Notes: generated by a model not told the origin, from the sequence alone. A DNA stretch of 51,003 nucleotides from Lachnospiraceae bacterium (GCA_017465845.1 JAFTVH010000045.1:1-51003), one strand, 5' to 3'. Numbered from the stretch's first letter, positions 16,947 to 26,313 are shown. Program-made: numbers and translations.

Positions 16947-17483
16947 TCAGGAAACCTCCTGAACCGCTTCTGCCGCCCGGACACTTTCCTCTTCACTTTC
17001 CTCTTCACTTTCACGAAGCGCCTCTTCTTTTACTTCTCGCAGCGCCTCCTGCAATGCCTCTTTCGCAGTCCGCTTGTTAGGTCTGTCAGAAGGCTTGACA
17101 CCTTTTGGTATCTCCGGTATTTCCTCTTTCTCCTTAACCTCCTGATACATGAAACAGTTTCCCTGGAATACGGCGTTTTCGTCAATAATGATTACTTTAG
17201 TAGTAACATCCCCCAGAACTCTGGCTGTGGCTGTCAAATCTGCTTTCTTCGGTGCTACCACATTTCCCAGCACCTCTCCCCCGATGATTGCAGCTTCTGC
17301 GGTTACGCTTCCATTAATTTTGCCGCCTGATCCCAGAATCAGGGTACCGGTAATCTTTACATCGCCGTTAACAATGCCGTCCACTCTCGCCGAACCTTCC
17401 GCAGTAAAACCACCTGCTAATTCGCACCCTGCACCCAGCATGGTGTTGATTCTGATGTTGGCATTCTCTTTTTTCCCAAACAT
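16947..17483 (-). CDS. Bactofilin (polymer-forming cytoskeletal protein)
   Basis: 178 residues. Residues about 10-115 are the bactofilin beta-helix with repeating Gly/Val/Ile turns (GCELAGGFTAEGSARVDGIV, GSGGKINGSVTAEAAIIGGEVLGNVVA). The C-terminal third is Glu/Arg-rich and helical (EESEEESEEES). Bactofilins polymerise without nucleotides and place cell-wall enzymes. GGAGGAAG precedes the ATG. It follows the LytM-like gene by 22 bp; this pairing is typical of bactofilins. Confidence 0.9.
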   Translation of the reverse strand: MFGKKENANIRINTMLGAGCELAGGFTAEGSARVDGIVNGDVKITGTLILGSGGKINGSVTAEAAIIGGEVLGNVVAPKKADLTATARVLGDVTTKVIIIDENAVFQGNCFMYQEVKEKEEIPEIPKGVKPSDRPNKRTAKEALQEALREVKEEALRESEEESEEESVRAAEAVQEVS

Positions 17484-17505
17484 GCGTCTTCCTCCTCGAT
17501 GTCAG

Positions 17506-18261
17506 TTAACCATTAATCGGCAACATCTCTGCCGGATCGATATAGATTTCATCCTTCATGATCTGATAACCAAACTTGGCGTTATCAGTGCCTATGATGT
17601 ATATTGTGGTACCTTTTGCTACAGTATCACCCAGCTTCACATTTACATTTCCCTTATTTCGATAAATAGTAATATATCCGTTACTATGATCTACCCATAC
17701 ACTATGACCATATTCGGGATCTTCGTTGATGGCTGTGACTGTTCCGTTTGCCGTTGCTATTACAGTCACTCCGGCAGATGCCGTAAAGATATACATTGGA
17801 TCCCCATCTGTTTTTTCTTCCATATGAGCGGAACCGGTAAGAGGATACTCTGTAGGTAAAGCCTGTTCTTCCAGTGTTCCTGTAAGTTCCTCGATTGTAG
17901 CCGTCTTCTGATTCACCGTTTCACTCAAAAGCGCTATTTTCTCATTCAGTCCTTCAATCTCTGCAGTCAGTCCTTCAATCTCGGTATTCAATCCTCCGAT
18001 CTGTTCCTGTAATCCTGCAATCTCTTCCTCTTTCCGGGTTACAATCGCTTTCTGTTCATCGATCCGGCGATTTGCAACCTCCCATACCTTCTGTTCATAG
18101 ATAAAATATCCCAGGATAATACCAAGAATCACACATCCTGCGATAATCAGCACCTGCAAAAGCCAGGGCTTTATCCGAAATTGTTTCACATTTGCATCCA
18201 CCGCATCAGACGTCACAATGATCACATGATTGTTCTGGTGCTTATGTTTTTTTCGTTCCAT
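17506..18261 (-). CDS. LytM/M23-like membrane protein, catalytic residues missing
   Basis: 251 residues. A cytosolic basic N-terminus and one membrane helix (about 33-52) lead to a coiled coil (about 65-130, repeated GLxxEIEGLxxEI). The C-terminal domain (about 155-251) looks like M23: GTVTAINEDPEYGHSVWVDHSNGYITIYRN and AKGTTIYIIGT. The zinc ligands are not present: the HxH part reads YITIY, where family members have a His. So it is probably an inactive LytM regulator. It lies next to bactofilin, which suggests a shape or division role. Confidence 0.8.
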   Translation of the reverse strand: MERKKHKHQNNHVIIVTSDAVDANVKQFRIKPWLLQVLIIAGCVILGIILGYFIYEQKVWEVANRRIDEQKAIVTRKEEEIAGLQEQIGGLNTEIEGLTAEIEGLNEKIALLSETVNQKTATIEELTGTLEEQALPTEYPLTGSAHMEEKTDGDPMYIFTASAGVTVIATANGTVTAINEDPEYGHSVWVDHSNGYITIYRNKGNVNVKLGDTVAKGTTIYIIGTDNAKFGYQIMKDEIYIDPAEMLPING

Positions 18262-18410
18262 AAAAAATCACCTCCGGTAAACGTATCTATTTTACCACAG
18301 GTGACTCTTCCATTCAACGCTATCTTAACATTTTTGTAACATTTTCCCAGCCTATTTCTTAATTTTCTCTTAATGTACAGAATTTTCCCTTCGATTTTTG
18401 TGCAGATTTC

Positions 18411-19460
18411 CTATACATCAAGAGCCATATCTCCCTTTTGAATCCAGCCCTTCTTTCTCATGAACTCCGAAACTACCAAAGTAACGACAGCGGGAAGGAT
18501 AAAATGCATTATCAGAATCAAAATGAGTGCTTCTAAGCTGCTTTTTCCGTCTGCCACCATAGCTCCATAAGCTGAAAACTGTCCTACAAAACCGGCTGAA
18601 CCCATACCGGAACCTACCGGTGTACTGGTCATATGTAACACTGCAGAAGCTACCGGTCCTAAAATCGCACTGGAAACAATGGCAGGTATCCAAATGACAG
18701 GCTTCTTTACAATATTGGGAACCTGAAGCATGGAGGTTCCTACGCCCTGTGCAATCAGTCCACCCATTTTATTCTCGCGATAGCTTGCTACTGCAAAACC
18801 AACCATGTTACAGCAACAGCCGATTGTAGCTGCACCTGCTGCCAACCCACTGATATTCATGGCTACGCCGATCGCTGCAGAACTGATGGGAAGTGTGAGA
18901 ATCATGCCCATGAGAACAGATACAATGATACCACCGATCACGGGGTGCTGCTCAACATTGACATTGACCAGGGCTCCCAGCCAGCCCATGAATGTGGTAA
19001 TCGGCGGTCCAACAACCAGCCCAACCACTGCTCCGGACAGGATACATGCAAGCGGTGTCACGATAATATCCACCTTCGTCCTACCGGCCACCAGCTGCCC
19101 AATCTTGATAGCTACCAGGGCTGCGATAAAGGCCCCGAGAGGTTCTCCCGGTTTTCCCAATGCAAATGCTTCCATTGCGGTTACAGACGGCCATGCTCCA
19201 ATCATACCGGCTACGGCGGCAGATACTGTCACAAGGGGACCCTGCTTGAATTTACAGGAAACTCCTACACCTATGCCGGCACCGGTCAGTGTCTTGGCTA
19301 CATTACTGATAGCAGTTATGTAAGTTCCTGCCGTTCCCCCGATCAGACTGCCAATCTGCGCTATAATGGTACCTATGATCAACGTGGAGAAAAGTCCCAG
19401 TGCCATTCCGCTTAAACCATCTATAAAGATTTCATTCAGCCATTTTTTAAACTTATTCAT
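18411..19460 (-). CDS. PTS EIIC-like permease (PTS_EIIC_2 type)
   Basis: 349 residues, nearly all hydrophobic, with about 9-10 membrane segments and Gly/Ala/Pro motifs such as GIGVGVSCKFKQGPLVTVSAAVAGMIGAWPSVTA and HPVIGGIIVSVLMGM. This matches the stand-alone EIIC_2 membrane proteins of Firmicutes. No EIIA or EIIB partner is nearby and the substrate is not known. AAGAGGAAGC precedes the ATG. It is between the LytM-like gene and the divergent cold-shock gene. Confidence 0.8.
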   Translation of the reverse strand: MNKFKKWLNEIFIDGLSGMALGLFSTLIIGTIIAQIGSLIGGTAGTYITAISNVAKTLTGAGIGVGVSCKFKQGPLVTVSAAVAGMIGAWPSVTAMEAFALGKPGEPLGAFIAALVAIKIGQLVAGRTKVDIIVTPLACILSGAVVGLVVGPPITTFMGWLGALVNVNVEQHPVIGGIIVSVLMGMILTLPISSAAIGVAMNISGLAAGAATIGCCCNMVGFAVASYRENKMGGLIAQGVGTSMLQVPNIVKKPVIWIPAIVSSAILGPVASAVLHMTSTPVGSGMGSAGFVGQFSAYGAMVADGKSSLEALILILIMHFILPAVVTLVVSEFMRKKGWIQKGDMALDV

Positions 19461-19490
19461 ATGCTTCCTCTTTTCTTGTTTGTTCTTTCT

Positions 19491-19516
19491 ATCTTGTCAG
19501 CTGTCTTGTCAGCTGT
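19491..19516. repeat. Tandem 12-bp repeat before the EIIC-like gene
   Basis: TCTTGTCAGCTG occurs twice in tandem, directly upstream of the permease start on the minus strand. Each unit holds a CAGCTG palindrome. It could be an operator or a chance duplication. Confidence 0.45.
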
Positions 19517-19560
19517 ATGTACTCTATCACAACTCTATTAGAAAATCAAGAACTTTTTTC

Positions 19561-19589
19561 TTTACTTTTCAAATACATTGTGCTATTCT
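19561..19589 (+). promoter_or_regulatory. Promoter of the cold-shock gene
   Basis: TTTACT, 17 nt, TATTCT. This leaves an about 45-nt leader with GGAGGTATCACA before the ATG. Confidence 0.55.
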
Positions 19590-19638
19590 ATGCTTGTTGC
19601 AGGAGTTGCAGCGCGATTGATTATTTGGAGGTATCACA

Positions 19639-19839
19639 ATGAACAAAGGTACAGTAAAGTGGTTCAACAACCAAAAAGGTTATGGTTTCATCTCTGACGA
19701 AGCTGGTCATGATGTATTCGTACATTACTCCGGTCTGAACATGGAAGGTTTCAAGACTCTGGAGGAAGGCGCAGCCGTTGAATACGAAGTAGTTAACGGT
19801 GAAAAGGGACCTCAGGCTGTTAATGTAACCAAGTTATAA
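19639..19839 (+). CDS. Cold-shock protein (CspA family)
   Basis: 66 residues, one OB-fold cold-shock domain. The RNP1 motif KGYGFI and RNP2 motif DVFVHYS are present. It binds single-stranded RNA or DNA and melts mRNA structure in the cytosol. TTGGAGGTATCACA precedes the ATG. It is a single-gene transcript with a strong terminator. Confidence 0.95.
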   Translation: MNKGTVKWFNNQKGYGFISDEAGHDVFVHYSGLNMEGFKTLEEGAAVEYEVVNGEKGPQAVNVTKL

Positions 19840-19860
19840 GCCACATTTATAAGAGACTGA

Positions 19861-19896
19861 AAAGGGCTGTATACCGAGTGGTATACAGCCTTTCAT
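19861..19896 (+). terminator. Cold-shock gene terminator
   Basis: AAAGGGCTGTATACC and GGTATACAGCCTTT form a stem of about 14 bp with a short GAGT loop. The symmetric form can also end the convergent hisA transcript. Confidence 0.85.
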
Positions 19897-19912
19897 GATT
19901 AATCGCAGCGTT

Positions 19913-20683
19913 TCAGCAAAAATTCAGAACATCTTCGAACTTCATGCTTCCCCCAAACAGGTCCAGGGCACTGCCTATGGTCACATTTACTCTATCTTTC
20001 CCCAATGCTTTTAACAGACGTAAATCTTCAAAATCATGCACTCCACCCGCATAAGTTACCGGCTTCCGTCCCCAGTCACCCAGCATATTTACCAGCGTCT
20101 GCTCAATTCCCTGTGCTTTCCCCTCCACATCTACTGCATGGATCAGAAATTCATCACAGTAGTCTGCCAGCCTGTCAAGCAGACTCATATTCATGATTTC
20201 CTGTGTCACCTTCTGCCATCTGTCCGTAACTACCCGGTATTCCTCTCCCACTTTTCGGCAGCTGACATCCAAAACCAGATGCTCTTTTCCGACAGCTTTT
20301 TTCATAGCTTCCAGCCTGTCAAAATGAATCATGCCATCCTTAAATACATAAGAAGTCACAATTACATGGCTGGCACCGGCTTCTAAAAATTCCGATGCGT
20401 TATCGGGATTGATGCCGCCGCCCACCTGAAGCCCTCCCGGATAGGCTGACAATGCGGATATCGCCTGACTCTTCGTAGCTTCATAATGCTCACTGGCAGA
20501 TGGATTAAGTAAGATCACATGACCGCCTTTGATATCATATTTCTGATAGAGTCTCGCATAAAAAGCTGCATCCTGCCCCGACACAAAATTCTCAACAGCC
20601 TGATCATTCTTATCCCTTAAACTGCCGCCTACAATCTGTTTTACCTGTCCGTTATGAATATCAATACATGGACGAAATTCCAT
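19913..20683 (-). CDS. hisA: HisA, eukaryotic HIS6-type isomerase
   Basis: 256 residues. It catalyses isomerisation of ProFAR to PRFAR in histidine synthesis. Start RPCIDIHNGQVKQIVGGSL, GGGINPDNASEFLEAGASHVIVTSYVF and LDVSCR match the eukaryotic (HIS6) form, distinct from the usual bacterial HisA in motif wording. GGAGGAACAG precedes the ATG. No other his genes are next to it, though rsmH is upstream on the same strand. Full length for the type. Confidence 0.85.
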   Translation of the reverse strand: MEFRPCIDIHNGQVKQIVGGSLRDKNDQAVENFVSGQDAAFYARLYQKYDIKGGHVILLNPSASEHYEATKSQAISALSAYPGGLQVGGGINPDNASEFLEAGASHVIVTSYVFKDGMIHFDRLEAMKKAVGKEHLVLDVSCRKVGEEYRVVTDRWQKVTQEIMNMSLLDRLADYCDEFLIHAVDVEGKAQGIEQTLVNMLGDWGRKPVTYAGGVHDFEDLRLLKALGKDRVNVTIGSALDLFGGSMKFEDVLNFC

Positions 20684-20730
20684 TGTCTGTTCCTCCTTGT
20701 TGCTCCGTTTTCCTCAGCAAAGCGATGCCT

Positions 20731-21786
20731 TTATTCCCCACGGATAGCCCACCGCATCTTAGTAGATTTAGCACGGCTGTTACGGATACACTCCTCTGCT
20801 GAAGGACGGATGACATCCTTACAGATATCACTGTAAATACCTTCCTTGTAAAGCCTCTGGAATGACTTCTTCACAAGCCTGTCCTCTCCCGAATGGAAAG
20901 TCAGAATTGCCACTCTACCGCCCGGTGCCAGTACATTCGGAAGCTTCTCCAGAAATGCATATAGAACCTCATATTCATTATTCACATCTATTCGAAGCGC
21001 CTGAAATGTCCGCTGACAGGATTTCTTCACTGCTTCCTTCCTCTCAGCTGCCGGAATAAACGCAAGCGTCTCCTCAATCACATTGCGAAGCTGCGTCGTC
21101 GTCTCGATTACCCCTCCTCTTTTCAGAGTCGTTACCACCGCCTTAGCGATCTCTGCCGCATAAGGCTCGTCCGCATTTTCGATCAACATTCCGGTCAATT
21201 CTTCCTGATCCACTTTTTTAAGCCTCTCAGCCGCCGAAATCCCTTTTTCCGGATTCAGTCTCAAATCAAGCGGTCCTTCTGTTTTATAGGAAAATCCTCT
21301 GTCCGGATTATCTATCTGCATAGAAGACACACCCAGGTCAGCCAATATGAAATCAAACTTTCCTGCCTGTGCAGCCACCTGATCGATATCTGCAAAATTC
21401 ATTTTTAAGATGGTCAGCACATCCGCGCCATAACCTTTTGCACGCAGCCGTTCAGTTGTCTTAACAATTTCAATAGGATCAATATCCAGCGCATACAGAT
21501 GACTTCCTTCCACCTTTTCAGCTGTCAGACACTCCAGCATCTTGCTGCTGTGCCCGCCATACCCAAGCGTCGCATCCAACCCTTTCTGCCCCGGCTTGAT
21601 TTCCAGAAAATCCAAAATCTCCTTCACGCAGATCGAAATATGCATTCCCGCCGGTGTTCCGCCCTTCTGCATCACTTTCTGCACTGTCTCCCCGTACTTC
21701 TCCGGCTGCAATTCTTTATACTTCTCCTTATAATTCCTGGGATGCGTCCCCTTATACCGAACTCGTCTCTGATGCTTCTCTTCCAT
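20731..21786 (-). CDS. RsmH-like 16S rRNA methyltransferase with N-terminal extension
   Basis: 351 residues from the ATG at 21786 with GGAGGGTAAG; an in-frame start 36 nt upstream lacks a site. The RsmH core has GLDATLGYGGHS (SAM loop), LYALDIDP, DFILADLGVSSMQID and ILTFHSGEDRLVKKSF. RsmH makes N4-methylcytidine at C1402. The core is preceded by about 45 basic residues not found in typical RsmH (about 310 residues). No mraZ, ftsL or murein genes are near, so it may be a paralogue outside the division cluster. Confidence 0.75.
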   Translation of the reverse strand: MEEKHQRRVRYKGTHPRNYKEKYKELQPEKYGETVQKVMQKGGTPAGMHISICVKEILDFLEIKPGQKGLDATLGYGGHSSKMLECLTAEKVEGSHLYALDIDPIEIVKTTERLRAKGYGADVLTILKMNFADIDQVAAQAGKFDFILADLGVSSMQIDNPDRGFSYKTEGPLDLRLNPEKGISAAERLKKVDQEELTGMLIENADEPYAAEIAKAVVTTLKRGGVIETTTQLRNVIEETLAFIPAAERKEAVKKSCQRTFQALRIDVNNEYEVLYAFLEKLPNVLAPGGRVAILTFHSGEDRLVKKSFQRLYKEGIYSDICKDVIRPSAEECIRNSRAKSTKMRWAIRGE

Positions 21787-22021
21787 CTTACCCTCCAAAT
21801 CTGATTTTTTACTATTATACACTCTCTTTCACATATCTGCAATCAACTTTAATCTCTCAAATTAGCTGATACCCGTTTCTTTAATTTTTCTGATTGAATG
21901 CAAACATGAATAAAACGATTTTTTTTGAAGAGACTAAGTAACGAGCTAAGTAAACTCACACAAGTATAAGCTCTGCAACAATGTTTTCATAAATAGGGCA
22001 TCTGCCCAAAAGGAGGACTCT

Positions 22022-22480
22022 ATGAAGAAAAGTAAAAAACTTCTTGTGTTAGGAATCATCCTGACCTATGTGTGCCTGGCAGCAGCCTGCACCAGGAAAA
22101 GCACAGACAATGGCAACAATTCCGGTACTATGGCCGGAACTGATGCCACCCAAAACGGCACTACTACAAATGGGACTTCAAACGGCACTACCACAAATGG
22201 AACTACAAACGGCACTACAGGTACTGATCACATCAATAATAATGCCACAACCGGTACCGACCATATCAATAACGGTACCGATGGCGTAATTACAGAAACA
22301 ACCGGTACCCACGATGGAGTCATAAATGATGCTGGCAACGCTGTCGGAAATGCTGTGGAAGATGCAGGTCATGCAGTCGGCAATGTAGTAGAAGATGCTG
22401 CAAACGGCGTATCTGATATTACAAATGACGTTCTTGGCAACGATCATAACAACACAACTGCTACAGATCATAACCGATAA
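22022..22480 (+). CDS. Low-complexity Asn/Thr/Gly-rich lipoprotein
   Basis: 152 residues. A lipobox (LAAAC) at about residue 23 follows a hydrophobic signal. The mature chain is low-complexity: repeated TNGT units, two TGTDHINN units and a C-terminal half of GNAVGNAVEDA/GHAVGNVVEDA repeats. AAAGGAGGACTCT precedes the ATG. It is likely anchored on the outer face of the membrane as a flexible stalk. No enzyme motif is visible. Confidence 0.75.
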   Translation: MKKSKKLLVLGIILTYVCLAAACTRKSTDNGNNSGTMAGTDATQNGTTTNGTSNGTTTNGTTNGTTGTDHINNNATTGTDHINNGTDGVITETTGTHDGVINDAGNAVGNAVEDAGHAVGNVVEDAANGVSDITNDVLGNDHNNTTATDHNR

Positions 22481-22484
22481 AATA

Positions 22485-22531
22485 GAAAACGGCTGCACAT
22501 GCCCTTCTCGGTTTGTGCAGCCATTTTATTT
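22485..22531. terminator. Shared terminator of the lipoprotein and fbp genes
   Basis: GGCTGCACA and TGTGCAGCC form a 9-bp stem with ATTTTATTT after it on the plus strand, between convergent genes. Confidence 0.8.
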
Positions 22532-24491
22532 ATACCGGCCATACACCTTCTATCAGCGTACCATCGCGATACGCCTCAAGAAGTTCTTCCAGATAATAAA
22601 TATTTTCTTTGATTTCACGTCCATTATCCGTATCAGCCACCATTTTTCTGTAGTAAAAATTCTCCACCACAATAGAATCAGAGAAAATATCGGATTCATT
22701 GATGATTGCCGTTTCCATGGATTTGAAAGGCTCATGGGCTACAAGACGCATTCCCCTGGAATTACATACCAGTGTATATCCTGCAATACCGGTCTTTTCA
22801 TGGTATGCTTCTGAAAATCCTCCATCGATGATCAGCAGCTTGCCGCCGCACTTGATGGGCGATTCCCCGTGAATTTGCTCCACCGGCACATGACCGTTAA
22901 CAATGTGGGCATCCTTCTCGTTTAGCCCGAATTCCTTCAGGATATGATTTACAATTTCTTCCTTTTCCAGAAGCTGATAATAGCAGTTCTTCTTTTCATG
23001 GTGGGTCACAGGGTCTGAAACAAAGTAACGCTCGAATGTCGCCATCTTTTCTTTACCAAATACCGGGGAACCGGGACCTGTCCAGATATACCAAAGAATA
23101 TCCTGACCATCTCTGCGGGCAGCAGGATCCTTGGAATAATAACCTCTCCTGGCGTGATATTCCAGAATATCATACAGAGCCTTGCCACTATATTCTTTTC
23201 CAAAAATTTCCACCCCACTGAAGCTTCCGTCTTCTTTCAATGGCACACAGCCGTGGTACAACAGATTATCGTTGTAAATCTTATACAGACCACCCTTGGA
23301 AAACAGAAATCTGACATGACGCTGCAGCTTCTCACACTTCATAAAGACCTGCTGCAGGCGCATCATGGTGCGCAGTTCCTCTTCTGTGAGTTCGTAAGGC
23401 TTTTCCGGATTCACAGTAGGGAAATCCACATCTTTCATGGGATATTCCCTGCCATCAATCAGCACTGTCTTTTTCTCATAATCAATCTTGTCTAAAAGAA
23501 GTCTATCGTCCATATGGAATTCCGGATGACGCATGATGACCTGGCCTTCCAACTTGAACAAGATCATGGTAATGGCCTTGTGCATTTTAGTATCAAGGCT
23601 TAAATCTTTTGTATTGTAATCTGTATTATATTTAATTTTGAAAACATCACAGTTGTTGTCCGCATATGTCTCAAGGGCAAAGGTTGCCAAGGGCAGCAGA
23701 TTGATGCCGTAACCTTCTTCCAGTGTAGCCAGATTACCGTATCTTGCAGCCACCCTTATGACACTGGCAATACAGACCAGGCTGCCGCTTGCTGCCCCCA
23801 TCCATGCCACATCATGGTTTCCCCACTGGACATCTACGGAATGGTAGTCGCATAACGTATCCATAATCAAATGAGGATCGGGTCCTCTGTCATAAATGTC
23901 TCCCACAATATGGAGATGGTCAATAACCAGACGCTGTATCAGATGACTTAAGGCAGCAATGAACTGGGGAGCACGCCCAATTCTGATAATAGTATGAAGA
24001 ATTTCATTATAGTAAGCTTCCTTATCCTGAAGCTCTTCCTTTTCCGTGATAAGTTCTTCGATTACATATGCAAAATCTTTGGGGAGCGCTTTGCGCACCT
24101 TAGATCTCGTATATTTGGACGCAACTCTTTTAGTGATCTGCACCAGACGATGGAGAGATATCTTGTACCAGTCTTCAACATTATCTTCTTCTCTTTGAAC
24201 GATTTCCAGCTTTTCTTCCGGATAATAAATCAATGTGGCCAGACTCTTCTTATCTTTATTGCTGATTGAATTGCCAAATTCCTCGTCAATCTTTCGGCGA
24301 ACCGTTCCGGAACCGTTCCGCAGTACATGATTAAACTGTTCATATTCCCCATGGATATCTGTCAGGAAATGCTCTGTTCCTTTTGGCAGACACAAAATAG
24401 ACTGCAGATTAATAATCTCTGTAGAGGCTGCCGCTATAGTTGGATACCGTTGTGCCATACTTTTCAGCACCTTTAACTCCATCTCGTTCAT
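22530..24491 (-). CDS. fbp: Fructose-1,6-bisphosphatase class III
   Basis: 653 residues, the normal size of class III enzymes. Metallophosphatase motifs appear: FLTDIHGEYEQF near residue 42, GDIYDRGPDPHLIMD, QWGNHDVAWMG and later IVNGHVP. It hydrolyses fructose-1,6-bisphosphate to fructose-6-phosphate in gluconeogenesis. CAGGAGGTAATAC precedes the ATG. It sits downstream of dapB with a short gap. Confidence 0.95.
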   Translation of the reverse strand: MNEMELKVLKSMAQRYPTIAAASTEIINLQSILCLPKGTEHFLTDIHGEYEQFNHVLRNGSGTVRRKIDEEFGNSISNKDKKSLATLIYYPEEKLEIVQREEDNVEDWYKISLHRLVQITKRVASKYTRSKVRKALPKDFAYVIEELITEKEELQDKEAYYNEILHTIIRIGRAPQFIAALSHLIQRLVIDHLHIVGDIYDRGPDPHLIMDTLCDYHSVDVQWGNHDVAWMGAASGSLVCIASVIRVAARYGNLATLEEGYGINLLPLATFALETYADNNCDVFKIKYNTDYNTKDLSLDTKMHKAITMILFKLEGQVIMRHPEFHMDDRLLLDKIDYEKKTVLIDGREYPMKDVDFPTVNPEKPYELTEEELRTMMRLQQVFMKCEKLQRHVRFLFSKGGLYKIYNDNLLYHGCVPLKEDGSFSGVEIFGKEYSGKALYDILEYHARRGYYSKDPAARRDGQDILWYIWTGPGSPVFGKEKMATFERYFVSDPVTHHEKKNCYYQLLEKEEIVNHILKEFGLNEKDAHIVNGHVPVEQIHGESPIKCGGKLLIIDGGFSEAYHEKTGIAGYTLVCNSRGMRLVAHEPFKSMETAIINESDIFSDSIVVENFYYRKMVADTDNGREIKENIYYLEELLEAYRDGTLIEGVWPV

Positions 24492-24535
24492 GTATTACCT
24501 CCTGAAAAAACACTTCCTTATTACATCTATAACAA

Positions 24536-25300
24536 TTACATCTGTTCATCAATAACATGGCTCATATTGTAAAGTCCTGCCGACTTTCCTGCCAGGAATT
24601 TGGCAGCCTGTACCGCGCCCTTGCCAAATACAGCCTTGGAATATGCAGTATGTGAAAAAGTAATGACTTCGTCTGCACCTGCAAAAATAACATCGTGATC
24701 ACCGACTATTGTTCCGCCACGCACTGCACTGATACCGATTTCCTTCTGCGGTCTCTTTTCTCTTCTGGCGCTTCTGTCATATACATATTCGTATTCGTTG
24801 TTAAATTCCTCATTGATGGAATCCGCAAGAGCAATAGCAGTTCCGCTGGGTGCATCCACCTTCAGATTGTGATGTTTTTCCACGATTTCCATATCAAAGC
24901 CTGCAGGTGCCAGAACTCCGGCTGCTTCCTTTAACAGCTTTAACAGCAGATTGATACCCAGAGACATATTGGCAGATTTCAAGACAGCTATCTTTTCAGA
25001 GGTCTCCTGCACTTTCTTAAGCTGCTCTTCACTTAAACCGGTAGTACATACTACACAGGGAAGCTGCTTCTCCACACAAACCTCCAGCATGTGGTCAACT
25101 GCTGCCGCAGTGGAAAAGTCGATGAGACAGTCAGCTTCTACGCTGCAGTCCTCCAATTTTGCAAAGACCGGATATGTATTATGCCCGTCATCTCTTGCAT
25201 CTATTCCTGCTACGATTTCAACCTCCGGGTCTGCAGCCACCAGAGAAGAAATAACCTGTCCCATTTTTCCGTTACATCCATGCATGATTAATCTTACCAT
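24536..25300 (-). CDS. dapB: 4-hydroxy-tetrahydrodipicolinate reductase DapB
   Basis: 254 residues from the ATG at 25300, picked because TGGAGGAATAT precedes it and because MVRLIMHGCNGKMGQ is the standard N-terminus; an in-frame frame runs on to 25420 without support. The nucleotide-binding HGCNGKMG, the catalytic EKHHNLKVDAPSGTA and GDHDVIF motifs are present. It reduces dihydrodipicolinate with NAD(P)H in lysine and cell-wall diaminopimelate synthesis. It follows dapA on the same strand with a 128-bp gap holding a hairpin. Confidence 0.95.
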   Translation of the reverse strand: MVRLIMHGCNGKMGQVISSLVAADPEVEIVAGIDARDDGHNTYPVFAKLEDCSVEADCLIDFSTAAAVDHMLEVCVEKQLPCVVCTTGLSEEQLKKVQETSEKIAVLKSANMSLGINLLLKLLKEAAGVLAPAGFDMEIVEKHHNLKVDAPSGTAIALADSINEEFNNEYEYVYDRSARREKRPQKEIGISAVRGGTIVGDHDVIFAGADEVITFSHTAYSKAVFGKGAVQAAKFLAGKSAGLYNMSHVIDEQM

Positions 25301-25375
25301 ATATTCCTCCATTCCGTTGCAATGCACGTTACTGTTCACAGCAACATGATGCACCTCTACATTATTATAAAGAAC

Positions 25376-25409
25376 AATCCCGCCCTTGACAAGTATCAAA
25401 GACGGGATT
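25376..25409 (-). terminator. Hairpin between dapA and dapB
   Basis: AATCCCG/CGGGATT plus an inner TCTTTGA/TCAAGGG pairing gives about 14 base pairs with a 6-nt loop, followed by TTGTTCTTT on the minus strand. It could lower readthrough from dapA into dapB or protect mRNA. Confidence 0.6.
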
Positions 25410-25428
25410 GGAATCATCAAAATATGAC

Positions 25429-26313
25429 TTACAGGATTCCGTAATCCTCCATGGCCTTCTTCAGTCTTGCAGCATTGGCTTCTTCCATCTCGGTCAAAGG
25501 CATGCGCAGAGGACCTGCCTCCATTCCCATCAGGTTCAGTGCTTTCTTAACAGGAATCGGATTTACTTCACAGAACAGAGCATTGCACAGGTTCAGTGCC
25601 TCCAGCTGCATCTTACGGCTGCCTGCCACATCTCCATCCAGGAACTTCCGGCAGATTTCGTGAGTCTGTCTGGGAGCCACATTGGAAAGCACGGAAATAA
25701 CACCGATACCGCCCAGTGCCATAATAGGTACGATCTGGTCATCGTTACCGGAATAAATATCCACACATCCGTCAGCGATTGCAGCAAGGTGAGCAATCTG
25801 GCTGATATTGCCGCTGGCTTCTTTCACACCTACGATGTTCTCAACATCTTTACACAGTCTTACAACAGTCTCCGGCAGGATATTGCATCCTGTACGGCTG
25901 GGTACATTATATAAAAGCACAGGGATCTTCACAGAATCTGCAACTGTCTTAAAGTGCTGATATAAACCGTTCTGAGTTGCCTTATTGTAATAAGGGCTTA
26001 CCAAAAGCAAACCGTCTGCGCCGTACTTTTCAGCTTCGGTAGAAAGATAAACTGCTGTGTCTGTAGCATTGGAACCTGTTCCGGCTACTACAGGTACTCT
26101 TCCTGCTACGACTTCCACAGTATATTTGATGACATCCAGATGCTCCTCATGGGTCAGTGTAGATGCCTCACCGGTCGTACCACATGCAACAATGGCATCT
26201 GTTCCGTTTGCAATCTGGAACTCGATTAAATCTTTCAGTTTCTCATAATTCACTTCCCCGTTCTCTTTCATAGGGGTTACAATTGCTACTGCTGCACCTT
26301 TAAAAATAGACAT
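25429..26313 (-). CDS. dapA: 4-hydroxy-tetrahydrodipicolinate synthase DapA
   Basis: 294 residues from the ATG at 26313 with GGAGGAAATGT; the frame opens 36 nt earlier without a site. Motifs: GTTGEASTLTHEEH, YYNKATQNGLYQHF, LYNVPSRTG (Tyr of the catalytic triad) and the Schiff-base lysine in VGVKEASG. It condenses pyruvate with aspartate semialdehyde, the first step of the diaminopimelate/lysine branch. The leader has a lysine riboswitch. Confidence 0.97.
   Translation of the reverse strand: MSIFKGAAVAIVTPMKENGEVNYEKLKDLIEFQIANGTDAIVACGTTGEASTLTHEEHLDVIKYTVEVVAGRVPVVAGTGSNATDTAVYLSTEAEKYGADGLLLVSPYYNKATQNGLYQHFKTVADSVKIPVLLYNVPSRTGCNILPETVVRLCKDVENIVGVKEASGNISQIAHLAAIADGCVDIYSGNDDQIVPIMALGGIGVISVLSNVAPRQTHEICRKFLDGDVAGSRKMQLEALNLCNALFCEVNPIPVKKALNLMGMEAGPLRMPLTEMEEANAARLKKAMEDYGIL

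Noticed and set aside
18945-19415. Long plus-strand frames opposite the EIIC-like gene
   Set aside because: Antisense shadows of a hydrophobic membrane-protein gene with a clear start and site.
22140-22300. Short repeated units resembling a CRISPR-like array
   Set aside because: The units ACTACAAATGG and similar are codon repeats in the Asn/Thr-rich lipoprotein. There are no fixed-length spacers or cas genes.
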